Part shown: positions 1 to 11,045 of the stretch, one piece after another | Layout: each line of letters opens with the position of its first letter | Position numbering within the stretch: the first letter of the stretch is position 1 | Source: Lichina pygmaea | Lineage: Eukaryota > Ascomycota > Lichinomycetes > Lichinales > Lichinaceae | Direction of reading: 5' to 3' | Assembly (NCBI GenBank): GCA_963422465.1 | Contig: OY730174.1 | Span: forward strand, 1,116,001 to 1,180,000 | DNA length: 64,000 nucleotides | Notes under the pieces: generated by a model | The model's input: only the letters and a program-made list of their open reading frames with translations | What the model was told of the DNA's origin: nothing | Databases searched by the model: none | Program-made: the position numbers and the translations under genes

Positions 1-289
1 TCAAAACACAGAAGTCACACGGAGCAAGTGACATAAAGTTATGATCACAGATCTGGGCTGCCAGTTGTCTTCGGTAAGCAGAGGCATGTGATTTCGCAGA
101 CATACTCAAGAATTCATCAGGATAATAAATAAAGGAGAGGAGGGTAGTGTTACGATCCCTGGGATGGGAGCCACTCATTTATAGGCAATCAGGCCGCGGG
201 CCAGGCAAGAGGACACCATGGAAAGTCAAGTGACCAAACTGACAAAGGGTCACGTGACTGTTGAGACAAACACGGGTGTCTCAACACAG

Positions 290-590
290 TATGCATCAAG
301 ACAATCTCACCAGTCTTGATGCAGGGTACAGGAAGTGTTGAGACAATCTTACCTGTCTTGACACAGTGTGCATGAAGCATCAAGACAATCTCACCAGTCT
401 CGACGCAGGATGCATAACATGGTGGGACTGTCAAGACAATCTCACCTGTCTTGACACAGTGTGCATGAAGCATCAAGACAATCTCACCAGTCTTGACACA
501 GAGTGCATAACATGGTGGGACTGTCAAGACAATCTCACCCATCTTGATGTCAAGACTGTCAAGACAATCTTGATCATCTTGACAGGCCAG
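290..590. repeat. Minisatellite with self-complementary units
   Basis: About seven copies of a core reading tcaagacaatctcacc lie 40-53 bp apart. A higher-order unit of about 92 bp, marked by the word catggtgggactg near 419 and 511, covers two cores. Most units carry TCAAGAC followed a few bases later by GTCTTGA, so each can fold on itself. The flanking DNA at 150-240 has a TATA-like word, so the array could sit in an LTR or promoter, but I cannot name a parent element. Confidence 0.8.
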
Positions 591-809
591 CACTATATAG
601 TCCGGTGATAGTTCCCTTATGGAACAATCATCTTCAACTCATGTTGTGATCCAGACAACTAGATCTACTTTAATACAATCCTTTTGTACGAAGCCATTGA
701 TCAGGTGTCACCACCACCACGTTCCACCAAACCCCTTTGCGCTCCTTGACACTCCTCTTCTGCGAGAACCAACCCGCCTTCCGCATCTCGCCCTTAATCC
801 TATACTCAG

Positions 810-1928
810 TTAGGACAGCACGGTACAGACCGCAACACTGGCTAGCTCATGAACTTGTTTTCTGAAGGTGTTCTGTTTGCCTTCTCTGACAGCTTTCTTC
901 TTGAGCTTAGTTGCTTCTTCTAGCTCTTCTTGGCTTACCTGTCCTCTGAGCACTTGTTTTCTTATTCTTCTTTCCTGCTTAACTTTAGTTTGGATCTCTT
1001 GGTTCCACCAGGGGACTGAGTGGCTAGATTGCTTCTGGAGTTCTGTGCATCTGTCTGCTATTTCTTGGAGAAAGTGGTTAAGATATTCCAAGTACTCATC
1101 CACTTCATGTTTATCTTGAAAGTGGAAGGGCAGCTGCAAATTATTACACTCTTGTTTTGCCAGATTTGTGTCCAGTGTTTTCCAGTTCCTTTCTGGCTTC
1201 CAGGTTTTTCTTGGTGAGTCCAGGTCCAGGCTAGTTAGCACAGGTCTGTGGTCAGACCTATGAAAGAACTGCAAAGCAATTTTAGAAAAGATTAGAGAGT
1301 TAGAAAGAGAAGAAGATATAAAGGAAAGATCAAAAGGTGAACAGGGTTTGTGGGAAAGAGATCTAGCTCTTGTGGGTGTAAAAGGTGCAATAGCTAACTC
1401 CAGATTTGAGTTTTTCATTAGAGTTTGGAACTTGTGTGCAGTGTCAGAATATAGTCTTCTTTTCTTTGACCAGTCAGAGTGGTGAAGATTTGAGTCTGTA
1501 AGAAGAATATACTGCCCTTTTGCTTGTAAAGCATTTTGGAGTAGACAGAGAAGAGCTTCTGATGCTTGTAGGTAGTTCTCTTGACTTGAGGGAGTGAAGT
1601 ATAGATTATGCACTCACAGAGAAGTAGAGGTGTTTTCCAGATGAATTTCAAGAGAAACAAAGTCTTTACTCCAGAAAGTAGGGTGGAGAGATGACAGTTT
1701 CAGGTTTTTGTTAATAAGAAAAAGAGTTCTGCCAATCTCTGGAGAATATAAAGGAAGAAAAGAAGAAAAAACAGTTGAGGTGCTGGTTTGAAGGTGAGGA
1801 TTCTTCCAGGGTTCTTGAAGTGCAATAATATCTACTTCTTGAAGAGTTGGGGTTGCTAGAAGTAGCTCTTGGACTGATTGGCTTTTCTGCACATTGTATT
1901 GAAGAAGTGTGAACTTTGTATTCTTCAT
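810..1928 (-). pseudogene. LINE ORF2 fragment: endonuclease domain, broken
   Basis: The start codon at 1928 overlaps the ORF1 stop. Residues 9-14 read LQYNVQ and residues 36-42 read IALQEPW, the conserved opening of EEP endonucleases. Later LLTDSNLHH and SDHRPV give the catalytic Asp-Asn and Asp-His pairs. One in-frame TGA near 1614 splits the frame; the sister copy at 56793 has TAG at the same codon, so the ancestral codon was probably TGG. The protein ends soon after the linker that follows the endonuclease, and no reverse transcriptase remains. This copy cannot move on its own. Confidence 0.8.
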
Positions 1929-3367
1929 GTAGACATTTCATCTTCAAAGATCTTGAAGGGGTTGACTGACTGCTTTCTCCCTGTGTTTGTTGATCTTGTA
2001 GACAGAATTTGCACTTCTGGAGACCCTCCTCTGAGTCTCTCTGAGCTTCTAGTTGGCTCTGTGGTTTTCTGTCTTTTTCCCCCTGGAAGAGTCTGTATGA
2101 AGGGGAAAGTAACTGGAGACTGTGTGACTGGGACAGTGGTAGCAGTGGAGATCTTATACTTCCCTGGGCGGGAAATCCATGCCTCTCTTGCCTTCTTGAC
2201 TGCTTCTTGGCGTACTGGGCATGTGCTAGCCCAGGCTGGGTGAGCTCCTTTGCAGTTGCTGCATTTTGGCTTTAGCAGTTGCTCAGAGATTTGGCAGGTT
2301 CTTCTTTCATGCTGGCCTCCACAGGCACCACATACAGCTTGATTCCTGCACAGGCGAGCTTGGTGTCCATACCCAAAGCACTTGAAGTATTGTGCCACCA
2401 CTGTGTTAGCCAGAAAAGGCTCTGCCTCATGCAATCTGTGGCCCAGCACTACTCCACTCTCAATTAGAAGATTGGCCTGTTCCGGGGTGGCCAGATCCAG
2501 GTGGAGTGAAGTAACTAGTTTCTTTTGAGCTATAGCCTTCTTTGACCAGTAGACTCTTAGAATAGTGATTTGCTTGCTCAGGGATGGGTTGCTGTTCTGG
2601 ATAGTCTGGCAAGTTTTTTCCAGATTTTCTGGCTGGATGTCTGTGGTTCTGACTCCATGAATCAACACTGGGAATCTCTTGGGTTGGATAGTTGCTTCCT
2701 TGGTAAAAATAGCTGATATCCAGGCAGAGTCTTTCTCCAGAAAACTCTTAGTCTCTTGGGTTTCAGTGTTAATAAGAATGTCCCCTGAGGGAAGTTTTCT
2801 CACTGCTCTGACTTGTTTATTATAGGGACTGGGGAGTCTGTCTTGGAGAGCTTGAAAAAGCTGGATGTGGGTCCTGTTGGCCATATCAGGTGTCTGGTTA
2901 CCAGGGTGGACAAGAACTTCCTTCAGAATTCTTGGAGCTAGAGGGATTTGAGCTGGGATATGTTTCTGAACAGCCTGGGCATATGATGGCTTAGATTCTT
3001 GCTTGTCTAGCCGCTTGTTAATATTCTCCAGCTCCTGGAAAATCTTGTTGGTCAGACCAGTGGGGAGAGACTGGGTTTTGGTGGACTGGGCTTCATTAGT
3101 ACAAGAGTTTTTCTTAATATTCTCCCAGCTTTTCAGTACAGATTCTGGGGTAGCTTGAGTCTTGAGCCATGAGTCCAGTAGGTTGTAGTCATTCTGGAGA
3201 GCTGGATAGAGGGTAGAAGAACTAGGCTGAGTACCAGCAGAACTGGGAGCTGGCATTGTTGGAGAAGGTGTTGTTTTTCTGGTAGTGTTCTGGGAGGAGT
3301 CTGGTTTCTTCTTTTTGACAGGCATAGGGTAGGTAACCTGCACAGTGGGTTGTTCACAAAGGGTCAC
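835..3367 (-). mobile_element. LINE (Tad1-like non-LTR retrotransposon), 3'-truncated
   Basis: A minus-strand LINE with an ORF1 that bears zinc knuckles, followed by an ORF2 that begins with an exonuclease-endonuclease-phosphatase (EEP) type endonuclease. The reverse transcriptase half is missing: homology stops near 835, where unrelated sequence begins. The two-ORF layout, CCHC knuckles in ORF1 and an FADD-type RT in sister copies fit the fungal Tad1 group; that assignment is an inference. Probable 5' untranslated sequence continues to about 3780. CpG is almost absent, which points to an old copy. Confidence 0.85.
1925..3367 (-). CDS. LINE ORF1, nucleic-acid-binding protein with zinc knuckles
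   Basis: An open frame of 480 codons. The N-terminal third is rich in Pro, Ser, Thr and Gln. The middle (about residues 170-320) looks like an RNA-binding fold. After it come clustered Cys/His motifs: C-x2-G-x3-H-x4-C near residue 330, then C-x2-C-x3-H-x4-C, then C-x2-C-x4-H-x4-C. This is the usual knuckle series of LINE ORF1 proteins, which coat the element RNA. A Pro/Ser-rich tail ends in the residues DEMST. The stop overlaps the start of ORF2 in the word ATGA. A sister copy keeps the same C-terminus at 56270-56481. The frame has no interior stop although CpG is depleted. Confidence 0.8.
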   Translation of the reverse strand: MTLCEQPTVQVTYPMPVKKKKPDSSQNTTRKTTPSPTMPAPSSAGTQPSSSTLYPALQNDYNLLDSWLKTQATPESVLKSWENIKKNSCTNEAQSTKTQSLPTGLTNKIFQELENINKRLDKQESKPSYAQAVQKHIPAQIPLAPRILKEVLVHPGNQTPDMANRTHIQLFQALQDRLPSPYNKQVRAVRKLPSGDILINTETQETKSFLEKDSAWISAIFTKEATIQPKRFPVLIHGVRTTDIQPENLEKTCQTIQNSNPSLSKQITILRVYWSKKAIAQKKLVTSLHLDLATPEQANLLIESGVVLGHRLHEAEPFLANTVVAQYFKCFGYGHQARLCRNQAVCGACGGQHERRTCQISEQLLKPKCSNCKGAHPAWASTCPVRQEAVKKAREAWISRPGKYKISTATTVPVTQSPVTFPFIQTLPGGKRQKTTEPTRSSERLRGGSPEVQILSTRSTNTGRKQSVNPFKIFEDEMST

Positions 3368-4030
3368 CTGGTTCCTAGCAGTAATTGCACAATCCTGGGA
3401 CCACTCCCCAAGACTGTACTTTCCTGGGCAGTCTTTTCCAACTAGACTAGGGAAATCTGGCTGTATTAACTCAAGCTGGAGACCACACCCCCTGCCTGAG
3501 CTTTCCTAGAGTTTTTCAACTCTACCAGCACTAGAGGCAAGCTCTAAACTATTTCTCTTATCCTGGGAGCCCTGATCTCCTTGATGCTAGATGTTTCTCT
3601 TAAGAGAAGTTCAAGCTGTTATCTCTGTCTGACTGGGAGTACTTGCTCAATCCTGGGACCACACCCCAAGACTGAGTGTTCCTAGGTAATTGGGGCCTGT
3701 CCCCAGTCTTTCAGAATCCCACTGGCCACTCTCTGCCTTGTTATAGGTAGTCTGTTGGTTGTTGAAGTTGAAGATCGAAGATTCAGAGATCACAACTTTT
3801 GACAAACAGGCTGGGTTACCCAAAGTGATGGGTTTTCACCTTAAGGTTTTGGTGGTTCCCAACAGATACTCGCTTGGTTTCCAGAACTTCTGACAAAGTC
3901 CGGTGAATATCAGAAGTGATGGTCCTTGAACGTAGTGGTACTGGGAAGAGTTGGCTTGTTCCACGAGTGTTAGAGCCCAGAGGTTTTCCTTGTTATACAG
4001 CTACACAGTGTTCCCGGCATAGTCTAGCCA
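3368..4030. other. Probable LINE 5' leader, then degenerate repeat DNA
   Basis: No gene seen. A module containing cctgggaccac, ccaagactg and ttcct occurs twice, near 3393 and 3652, as is common for repeated promoter units in LINE leaders. From about 3780 the CpG-poor texture fades into mixed sequence, so the 5' end of the element lies somewhere in 3700-3960. Confidence 0.4.
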
Positions 4031-6087
4031 CTAGCTAGTTCTGAAGCGGAGAAGGAATTCAATACAATACAATCCTTCAGATGGATGACGAGACGTCACT
4101 GTACTAGGTTCTTGATACTGTACGAGTACAGGGAACGACTGCTACGTAGTACGCCTACTTCTGGTGCGGAGATACTGCCTCTGTCACTTGTACTGCTCCA
4201 GTTGCCTGTACGTACTGTACGTTACTCGTATACCGAAGGGCGGAAGGAGAGTGTGGAGGGGCCACGGGGGCATGAGAGGTCGGCACATGTACGAGTACGT
4301 ACAGTATGTACTTGTAAGCAAAATCTCTGTCATGTGACCGGATACGCAAGCCGTAAGTTTGACCCGCGATGTCGGTCACATGACTCAGGGCGGTGCTCTT
4401 GTTAGCCTCACCCCCTGCAGTGCCTACTGTAGTACTGTACGGAGTACGTAGGCCACCACGCTCAATGGGCCCAGGAGCACTAAAGGATGTTTTCAGGGTG
4501 CAGCAACAGTGATTGATACGAGTATGTACAGTACATCTTCGTACGTACCAGATCGCTATCTTCATCTCATCTCCCGGCAACAAACTTGAATGCCTGGGCA
4601 TGGCCATCGGGCGGATTGAGAAACAAAACGTCAAAAGGGCTGAGCCTGGCTTAGTCAGTAGTGTTAGTCAGCTGGATAGGGGGCCATATAGCCCTCGGGT
4701 CCGAGAGGGCATCAATGACAACCATCTTCTCCCCGCTCAGAGCAGGCCATTGCCTTGTAGCTCCAGCACCTACCTTGGTATCACATGAGACCTAAAAAAG
4801 GCTGAGCAGCTGATTGGTCCTGACCACATTTCTATAACTTCGGCGATCAGAGCCAGATTATCTTAAGTAATAGTACTATGTAATATCAGGAGCTGTGAAC
4901 AGTACTATGTATCAGAGTGTGATGAATGCTTCATTGTGTGGGAATGGGCTACTCACCTACAACCCCAACCCTATGGACAGTCTACTCGTAAGTCAGACAA
5001 GCCTGATCTTGTTTGGCGGTGCTGAATTGGTCGCTGGACGATGTCTAGCACTCCACAGTGAGCTTAGTGACCATTGGGTAGACGCTATCAGGCGATTCCG
5101 GGGGCGAATATTTTATTCCTGGTAGTGTTGTGAAATTCGGCTAGCTCGGGAACACAGTCGTCGCGACTGTGTACAGAGTGTACGGCCTTGCACATACTGT
5201 ACGTATGTACGTTACGTACCGCTCCCCTACCTGACGCATACTTCTAATCTACAGACCCCAGTCCACGACATAGTACAGTCTGTACAGACTACATTGCTAC
5301 AGTGCAGTACATACTCGGATACTCATACAATGACTACAAGATTCAGTTTACTACTCATGCGGGTTCTACTCATATGTTCTGTGGGTCTTGTGGGTCACTA
5401 CTCACTAGATCAGTAGGTCTACCGTGGTAGGTAACTGCTGTTCTTCTGCGCTCCTCAAAGGCTGCACTACTACTGCAGTGGCATGTATTACTACACTGGC
5501 ACGACAAAAGTCTGCGTACACCTCCATACAAAATCTACCTCAGGTTACTCTGGAGAATCAATACATAGCTGCATGTTGTTACTGGTGTAAGCTCTCAATC
5601 TAGTCGTACTACTTATGAAAGTAGCAGCTGACACCTTGTACTGGTGTACGCAGACTTGTGTCGTGACACTGTAGTCCTGACCTACTCCGCTTTGTTGAGA
5701 AGGGCGATACCCTATGAAGTAGGGTGCTGTTGATTCTTGATGAGCTCGCTAGTGGCGACAATCATCACCAGCACGAGGCCCGAGGGGGTGCGGAAGCACC
5801 ACCGTACAGTATGACTAATCATTGTTTATCTTGTGGCACCGATGTTCTCTCTACTTACAAAGGTAGGGACGTGCAATGAGTACGGATGTACGGAGTACAT
5901 ACGTACCGCTACACATGCTTACGAGGCATTGAAACATAAGTTGCGGTCTACGTATGTACAAGGAATCGTAATCAGTGTATCTTTAGCTTGCAACCGCCGC
6001 CGACGACTTGTAGTAAAGAGTTACAATGTATATTCCTTGAATGCCGAGAATCGCTCGTGTTGCAACAAACTAAGATTATACCAAAAT
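4031..6087. other. Gene-poor interval rich in GTAC palindromes
   Basis: No ORF here has the look of a gene: frames are short and match nothing I know. The strand is studded with gtacgtac, tacgta and gtacagtac words, for example around 5197-5222 and 5884-5960. It separates the left repeat block from the first tRNA gene. Confidence 0.6.
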
Positions 6088-6208
6088 GGCTCAATAGTTC
6101 AGTGGCAGAATTCGCGCTTTGGGCGGTGTAAGCTGAGATTCCCTTCTCGGCTGCCAAACACTAAAATCTGAATGTGCGAGGTCCTGGGTTCAATCCCCAG
6201 TTGAGCCC
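6088..6208 (+). tRNA. tRNA-Pro (anticodon TGG) with intron
   Basis: The acceptor stem GGCTCAA pairs with TTGAGCC at 6201-6207. The anticodon stem CGCGC pairs with GTGCG at 6174-6178, and the loop TTTGGG gives anticodon TGG at 6120-6122. An intron of about 49 nt (6124-6172) sits one base after the anticodon, the standard eukaryotic place. The T arm has GGTTCAATCC, which also serves as the B box; the A box is TAGTTCAGTGG. A T5 run directly downstream is a Pol III terminator. Confidence 0.93.
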
Positions 6209-6446
6209 TCCCTTTTTGTTAACCTTTTAGCCGTCGATTTGTATATTGGTCGGAAGGCTCTTGTGTGCTCTTGGCGCGCGCACGGACTTGGACACAATCG
6301 AGGGTGCAGTAACTGTCGAGATCCTGTTGGATGATTCGCACATCTGCTGAGCCCCCCCCCCCGGCAAGATCTTTGTTGCCAAGAACAAACTCTAACCGAA
6401 CTGAGAAGGATCTGCAGATCGCGTCAAATGCTACGTTTTTGTAAGC

Positions 6447-8988
6447 TTGGCACGCTTCCGAGATGTGCGGCGTGTTTTTAAGGTGTTTTCTCGTCGCGCT
6501 GTGGAGAGCATTCTCTCCTCTTGCGTTTCACGACTTCGAACTTGGAAGAAGATCATGGACGTGATACTCGATGATGCCTATTCATGGGGAAACGAGGAGG
6601 GCTGGAGGCGCTTCCGAGTCCTCCGTCCTGGCCGAGGCATGTATCACGACGTCAGAAGGAGACTTCCGTACTACTGGAGCGACTTCCGTGACGGCCTCAA
6701 CTATCGAACGATGGCGGCCACCGTGCGCATGTACTTTGTCAAGTAAGATGCTGGTGTCCACTCCGCCCACGACGTCCGGTTCCCTGCGCCGTCCTCCCTC
6801 CACGAACCAGCTTTCCTTCGTGAGATCAGCAAGTAGAAATCTTGGAGGCCCCTAACGAAACCCGGAGCTTTTATCTGTCTTCCCCGTCTTCAGTCTTCCA
6901 TCCAGGCCCTCGTCATCATGCTCCTCCCTGGGACTATCCGGCTCGAGAGCTGGAAGAAAACTGACGTCGGAACAGCCTGCTCCCAGCTCTAGCCTTTCAG
7001 CTTGATATGAGCTACAATACAAATGGCTTCTATGGTATCAATGAAGCTCTCTTCTCGTCTGCCTTGGCCGCTATGGTGTTCAGCCTTCTGGCAGCGCAGC
7101 CGCTTACCATTGTGGGCGTGACCGGTTTGATCTCGCTCTTCAACTACACGACGTACGATATCATCAGGCTGTACGACGTCACCATCTACCCTCGCTTCAT
7201 GGTTTGGGTCTCGATATGGGCAGCAATCACGCACTGGCTCGTTGCTATCTGCAACTGGTGTGATTACATGCGCTTCGTGACGGATTTCTCGAGCGAGACC
7301 TTCGGGATGTATGTGGGAGCCATTTACATCTGTGGGTAGAAGGAGATCCCAGGTCGAAAGACTACGCCCCTAATCCTGAAGCAGCGAAAGGGGTGGAGGA
7401 GTTGCGGATCAATTTTGACAATGGGAACCTTCCCAACGGCTGGGCATCCTGCGTCATTGCAATCCTCTACACATTGACAGTCTACCTGCTGGACAAGATG
7501 AAGAATACTGTCCTGTTCAAGCGGTCGATCAGATCCTTCCTGTCGGAATACGCCTTTCCGGTTTGTCCGACCTTACCCTCGCATACGGGCCCTTCGTGAT
7601 CTGATGCGACCCTCAGCTTGCCACCATCTTCTGGACCGGTTTTGCGCACTTCCCAGGAAACATCGAAAACGCTGAAATTGAGTTCCTGCCGATAACGCGG
7701 GCTTTCTACCCGACCGTCGACCGAAGCTGGCTCATCGACTTTTGGAACTTGTCGGCCGGCTGGGTCTTTGTTGCCCTTCCGTTTGGAATTCTTCTGACCC
7801 TGTTATTCTACTACGATCATGTACGTCGCATCGGGTTGCGAGCTTCGATGCTGTTCCGCTGACGTTTGGCCATCAGAATGTCAGCAGCCTGACGGCACAA
7901 GCAAAGCAATTTCCGCTCAAGAAGCCAGCTGGCTTCCACTGGGATCTTTTCTTGCTCGGTTGCACCTCGTTCGTGGCTGGTATCATCGGACTTCCGCTGC
8001 CGAATGGGCTTGTGCCACAGGTCTATACCCACCACACCCAGGCGCCCGTACTTTCAAGCGTGGCTGATGGAGTGTAGGCGCCTGTCCATACCGAGGCTCT
8101 GACTGAAAGCAAGGATGAAGTGAAGATCATTCATGCCCAGGAGCCGGAAGGGTTGGAGATTCGGAGCAAGCAGATTGTTCCCGTATCTGTTGTCGAACAA
8201 CGGGTTTCCCACTTCCTGATGGGTCTCGCGCTCGTCGGTACCATGACGGGACCGCTCCTCAAAGTGCTTGGAACGTTGCCACGAGCCATCATCTGCGGTG
8301 TCTTCTTCATTGTAGGGGTAAGCAACCGTCTCCCCTAGCGGCGCTCTCACCACGAGACATTGGCCAAATCTTATCTTCCGCTAACGGCATCTTTCAGTGG
8401 GGCTCGATCGAGGGCAATGGAATTACCCGAAAGATCATCTTCCTGTGGAAAGAGCAGTCATACGTTCAGCCTCACGAGCCTCTCCTCAGGCTTCGTAAGA
8501 TACGCATTGCGTACTATGTGTTCTGGCAGCTCTTCGGCGTTGCCTGCACTGTGGCCATATCTCAGACCATTGCCGCCATCGGTAAGTCTCCTCTGGAGGA
8601 TGGCTGCCTATTTGGCTCGGGGGCGGCGGGTTGTTTCAGAGGCACCGACTGACCTAGTTCGACCGAATCAGGCTTCCCTGTGCTCATCGTGGCGCTGATC
8701 CCATTCAGATGGGTCTTGATGCCGAAGATGTTCACCTCCGAAGAACTCGAAGTCATGGACAGCTTGACTGCCAACAACCCTGTCGTCCTAGCCAGTCTAG
8801 GAGGAAAACCCACAATGCCCGAGGGCCGGCTTAAAGAGGGCGATGGCCAGGCCCTCGACACCCCAAGCTCGGAGCGTGCCGACGAAGCGCAGCAGCGTCG
8901 CGAAGATATTGAGGCGGACACCGCCAAAGTACGGCTCGAACGCGGCGATCGTGGCTATCCAAGCCAAAGCAGGGAAAAGATGGCTTAG
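6447..8988 (+). CDS. BOR1: BOR1-like anion (borate/bicarbonate family) transporter
   Basis: A plasma-membrane or vacuolar anion transporter of the SLC4 fold; fungal members export borate. Eight exons are inferred: 6447-6742, 6976-7331, 7385-7560, 7617-7820, 7877-8020, 8078-8317, 8398-8581 and 8672-8988. Together they give 638 residues with phases that close. Family motifs include GRGMYHDVRRRLPYYWSD near residue 55, AQPLTIVGVTG in the core, PLPNGLVPQ, VVEQRVSH, TMTGPLL and a final GFPVLIVALIP, followed by a charged tail typical of fungal BOR1. Many hydrophobic helices are visible. The border at 7332-7384 is the least certain, since two acceptors fit. The first intron is long (233 bp). The start could also be the ATG at 6555. 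Substrate is inferred from family only. Confidence 0.9.
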
Positions 8989-9477
8989 TCATCGCCCTTT
9001 CGAGGGGTCCAAGCGTTCCTACAGCCGATTCGACGATCGGAGTGGAGCGCGTTCCACTCCTAATACCTGGTCATCGGCTACACGGCGAAAGACTGTAGCC
9101 GAGCTGGGGGGACGGTCATAGAGAAGATCTAGCGTCTTCTTGCTCACGTGCCGAAAATCTAGACGGAGTTCTTTCTGGTTACGGGTCATAGAGTCTTGGA
9201 GAGATAGAGTTGGACATTCGAACCCCACAAAAGACAATGTTTTTCTGTTGCAGTGCGCAGAGTGCATCGGCCTGATAGCGTGCAGCCTGTTTGCCAGCTT
9301 TGCCTCGAAGAAGGACCCTCGTCCTTCACGATCTGCCGACGACGAGCTTCGAACGCCTTTGACCCTGTGGCCACATGGCATGACCAATGTACGCGGATTC
9401 GATGGCACTTCACAGAGAGCTACAGGACGTGCCTGCGTTCGGCCAGGAAGAGGTTATCCCCGTAGAGCACGTGGTTT
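8989..9477. other. Convergent intergenic region
   Basis: Lies between the 3' ends of the BOR1-like gene and the NADAR gene. Frames cross it on both strands but none shows a domain or coding bias that I trust. It probably holds the two 3' untranslated regions. Confidence 0.5.
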
Positions 9478-10259
9478 CTACGTCTCAGCGGTCGACCCTT
9501 CGGCCCTGATGCGGTCTCGGGCGTGCATGAGAGCCTTGCCCAGTAGATTTAGGCCCCAGCGCTCCCTGTTAGCGGGAGCGTTTGCTGCCCCGAAGCCGAC
9601 GCCCCAGATGCGGTCCCGAGGAGCTGCCTGCGTAATAGTCTCCGACGTCAATGCCAATGAAAAGTGACAGAAATCCGAGGTGCGCGGAGCAGGCAGACCT
9701 CGAGCGCCACTTCGCTGGCGCCAGGGGGGGGGGGGGGTTGGGGTTGGTCATCTTACCTCGACCAATTCATTTTTGCCCGTCTTCAGCAGCAGGAGCCTGA
9801 GCGTCTTACGTTGCGTCTCGTCGATCGCGGCCGTGAACTTGTAGTAGTTGCCATCCTGCACGATCCTCTCCCTCTCACGCTGCCATACATCTTCGTCGAA
9901 GTTCTTGACCAGCCTCCCCAGCTTCTTCTGCTGGGCCGGCGACGTAGTCTTGAGAATCTTCTCGGCAACCTCGACATCTCCAAAGAGGATCGCTTTGCCG
10001 TACATCATGTATCTGTGTCCAGCATCAACATCTAAAGAGGCAAGCAACCTCAAAGGTCTCTTGACATCGTCGTCTGGAGACTCCGCAGCCCGCGACGTGT
10101 GGTCAAGAAGGGGGCTTGCTAGATAGGGGCTTACTGCTCGGCCGTCTCAAACACCACGGACGAGTGCTCCGGCGAGCGGAACGGATGGATCGACCATTGC
10201 GAGAACGGACCGTATGGAATATCGGTCACGCGATAGAAGTAGATGGTGGAATCAGCCAT
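9478..10259 (-). CDS. NADAR-domain (YbiA-like) N-glycosidase
   Basis: NADAR proteins cleave N-glycosidic bonds in phosphorylated riboflavin intermediates or in ADP-ribose derivatives. Three exons are inferred: 10259-10135, 10012-9757 and 9627-9478, giving 176 residues, the usual length. Motifs in order are FYRVTDIPYGPFSQWS at the N-terminus, YMMYGKAILFGD, LGRLVKNFDEDVW, ERIVQDGNYYKF, then DRIWGVGFG and NRERWGLNLLGKALM at the C-terminus. The Trp-Gly-x-Gly and Asn-x-Leu-Gly blocks are family hallmarks. Intron 2 (9756-9628) carries a run of about 13 G near 9727. The gene is divergent from FYV10, about 790 bp away. The biological substrate in fungi is not settled. Confidence 0.9.
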
Positions 10260-11045
10260 GGTCGATCAAAAGGATAGGTCGCGAGGTTCCGACCTAGAGC
10301 AAAGTGAACGGCTTGATGGCTTGTAGGAGCTCCAGATGCTCAGTCCTGATCGTCCAGAGGTGCTACATGCTTGCTTTGACTCGGGAGGCAGTCCTTCAAC
10401 TTATCTACGGCATGACGCAGAAAGGCTTACCGTATGTTGTGGGGCTTGGTATCCCGCCTGACCGACTCATTACCGTACATTAGTAAATCGATCCAACGTT
10501 CCAGGCTTCGTCCTCGGCGGTCAGGTTGCTCGACTGCTTGAATAATGGTAGGGTTGTACATGGGACACGGCACGGCCTGGCAAAGCACTACGAAGTGCCG
10601 GCTGACTCTCGAGATGTTGCACGGGTGAAGATGATGCGCACCCACAACCGCCCACGCCGCCGTACTAACGACTTCGATGTCTCATCATCTACGTACGTAC
10701 TTCCGTACGGAAGTACTGTACTTCGTTGCAAGTCAGCCCTGCATCAGATGCAAGCTTGACCTGATATGGTTGGTGGCAGTTGCCACGCCCTTTCCTGTTA
10801 AAGGCAAGCCTACTTCGACTTCGGGAAATGTCACGGCTCGGATTGTGGAGCTACGTACTTGTAGTCGTGCAGGCGTATCAGCCGGGCAGGTCATGCATCA
10901 AGCTCACCATCTCACTTGATCGACATATTTAAATCTCTCTACGTATGGCTCTAAGAGCTTCGTTCCCCACGACCGTCGGATAGACGACTGCAGTTGGAAA
11001 CTCCAGGAGAGCTCTGTTTCGTATGCGCTGCGTCTCCTGGTGGAC
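10260..11045. promoter_or_regulatory. Divergent promoter region of the NADAR gene and FYV10
   Basis: About 790 bp with no convincing ORF. It holds a block of tacgtacgtac and gtacttccgtacgg words at 10690-10722 and an AT-rich stretch (atatttaaatctctc) near 10924 that could serve as a core promoter for FYV10. Function is inferred from position. Confidence 0.4.

Noticed and set aside
290-590. CRISPR array
   Set aside because: Units are imperfect, the spacers are themselves repeats, no cas genes are present and the host is a eukaryote.
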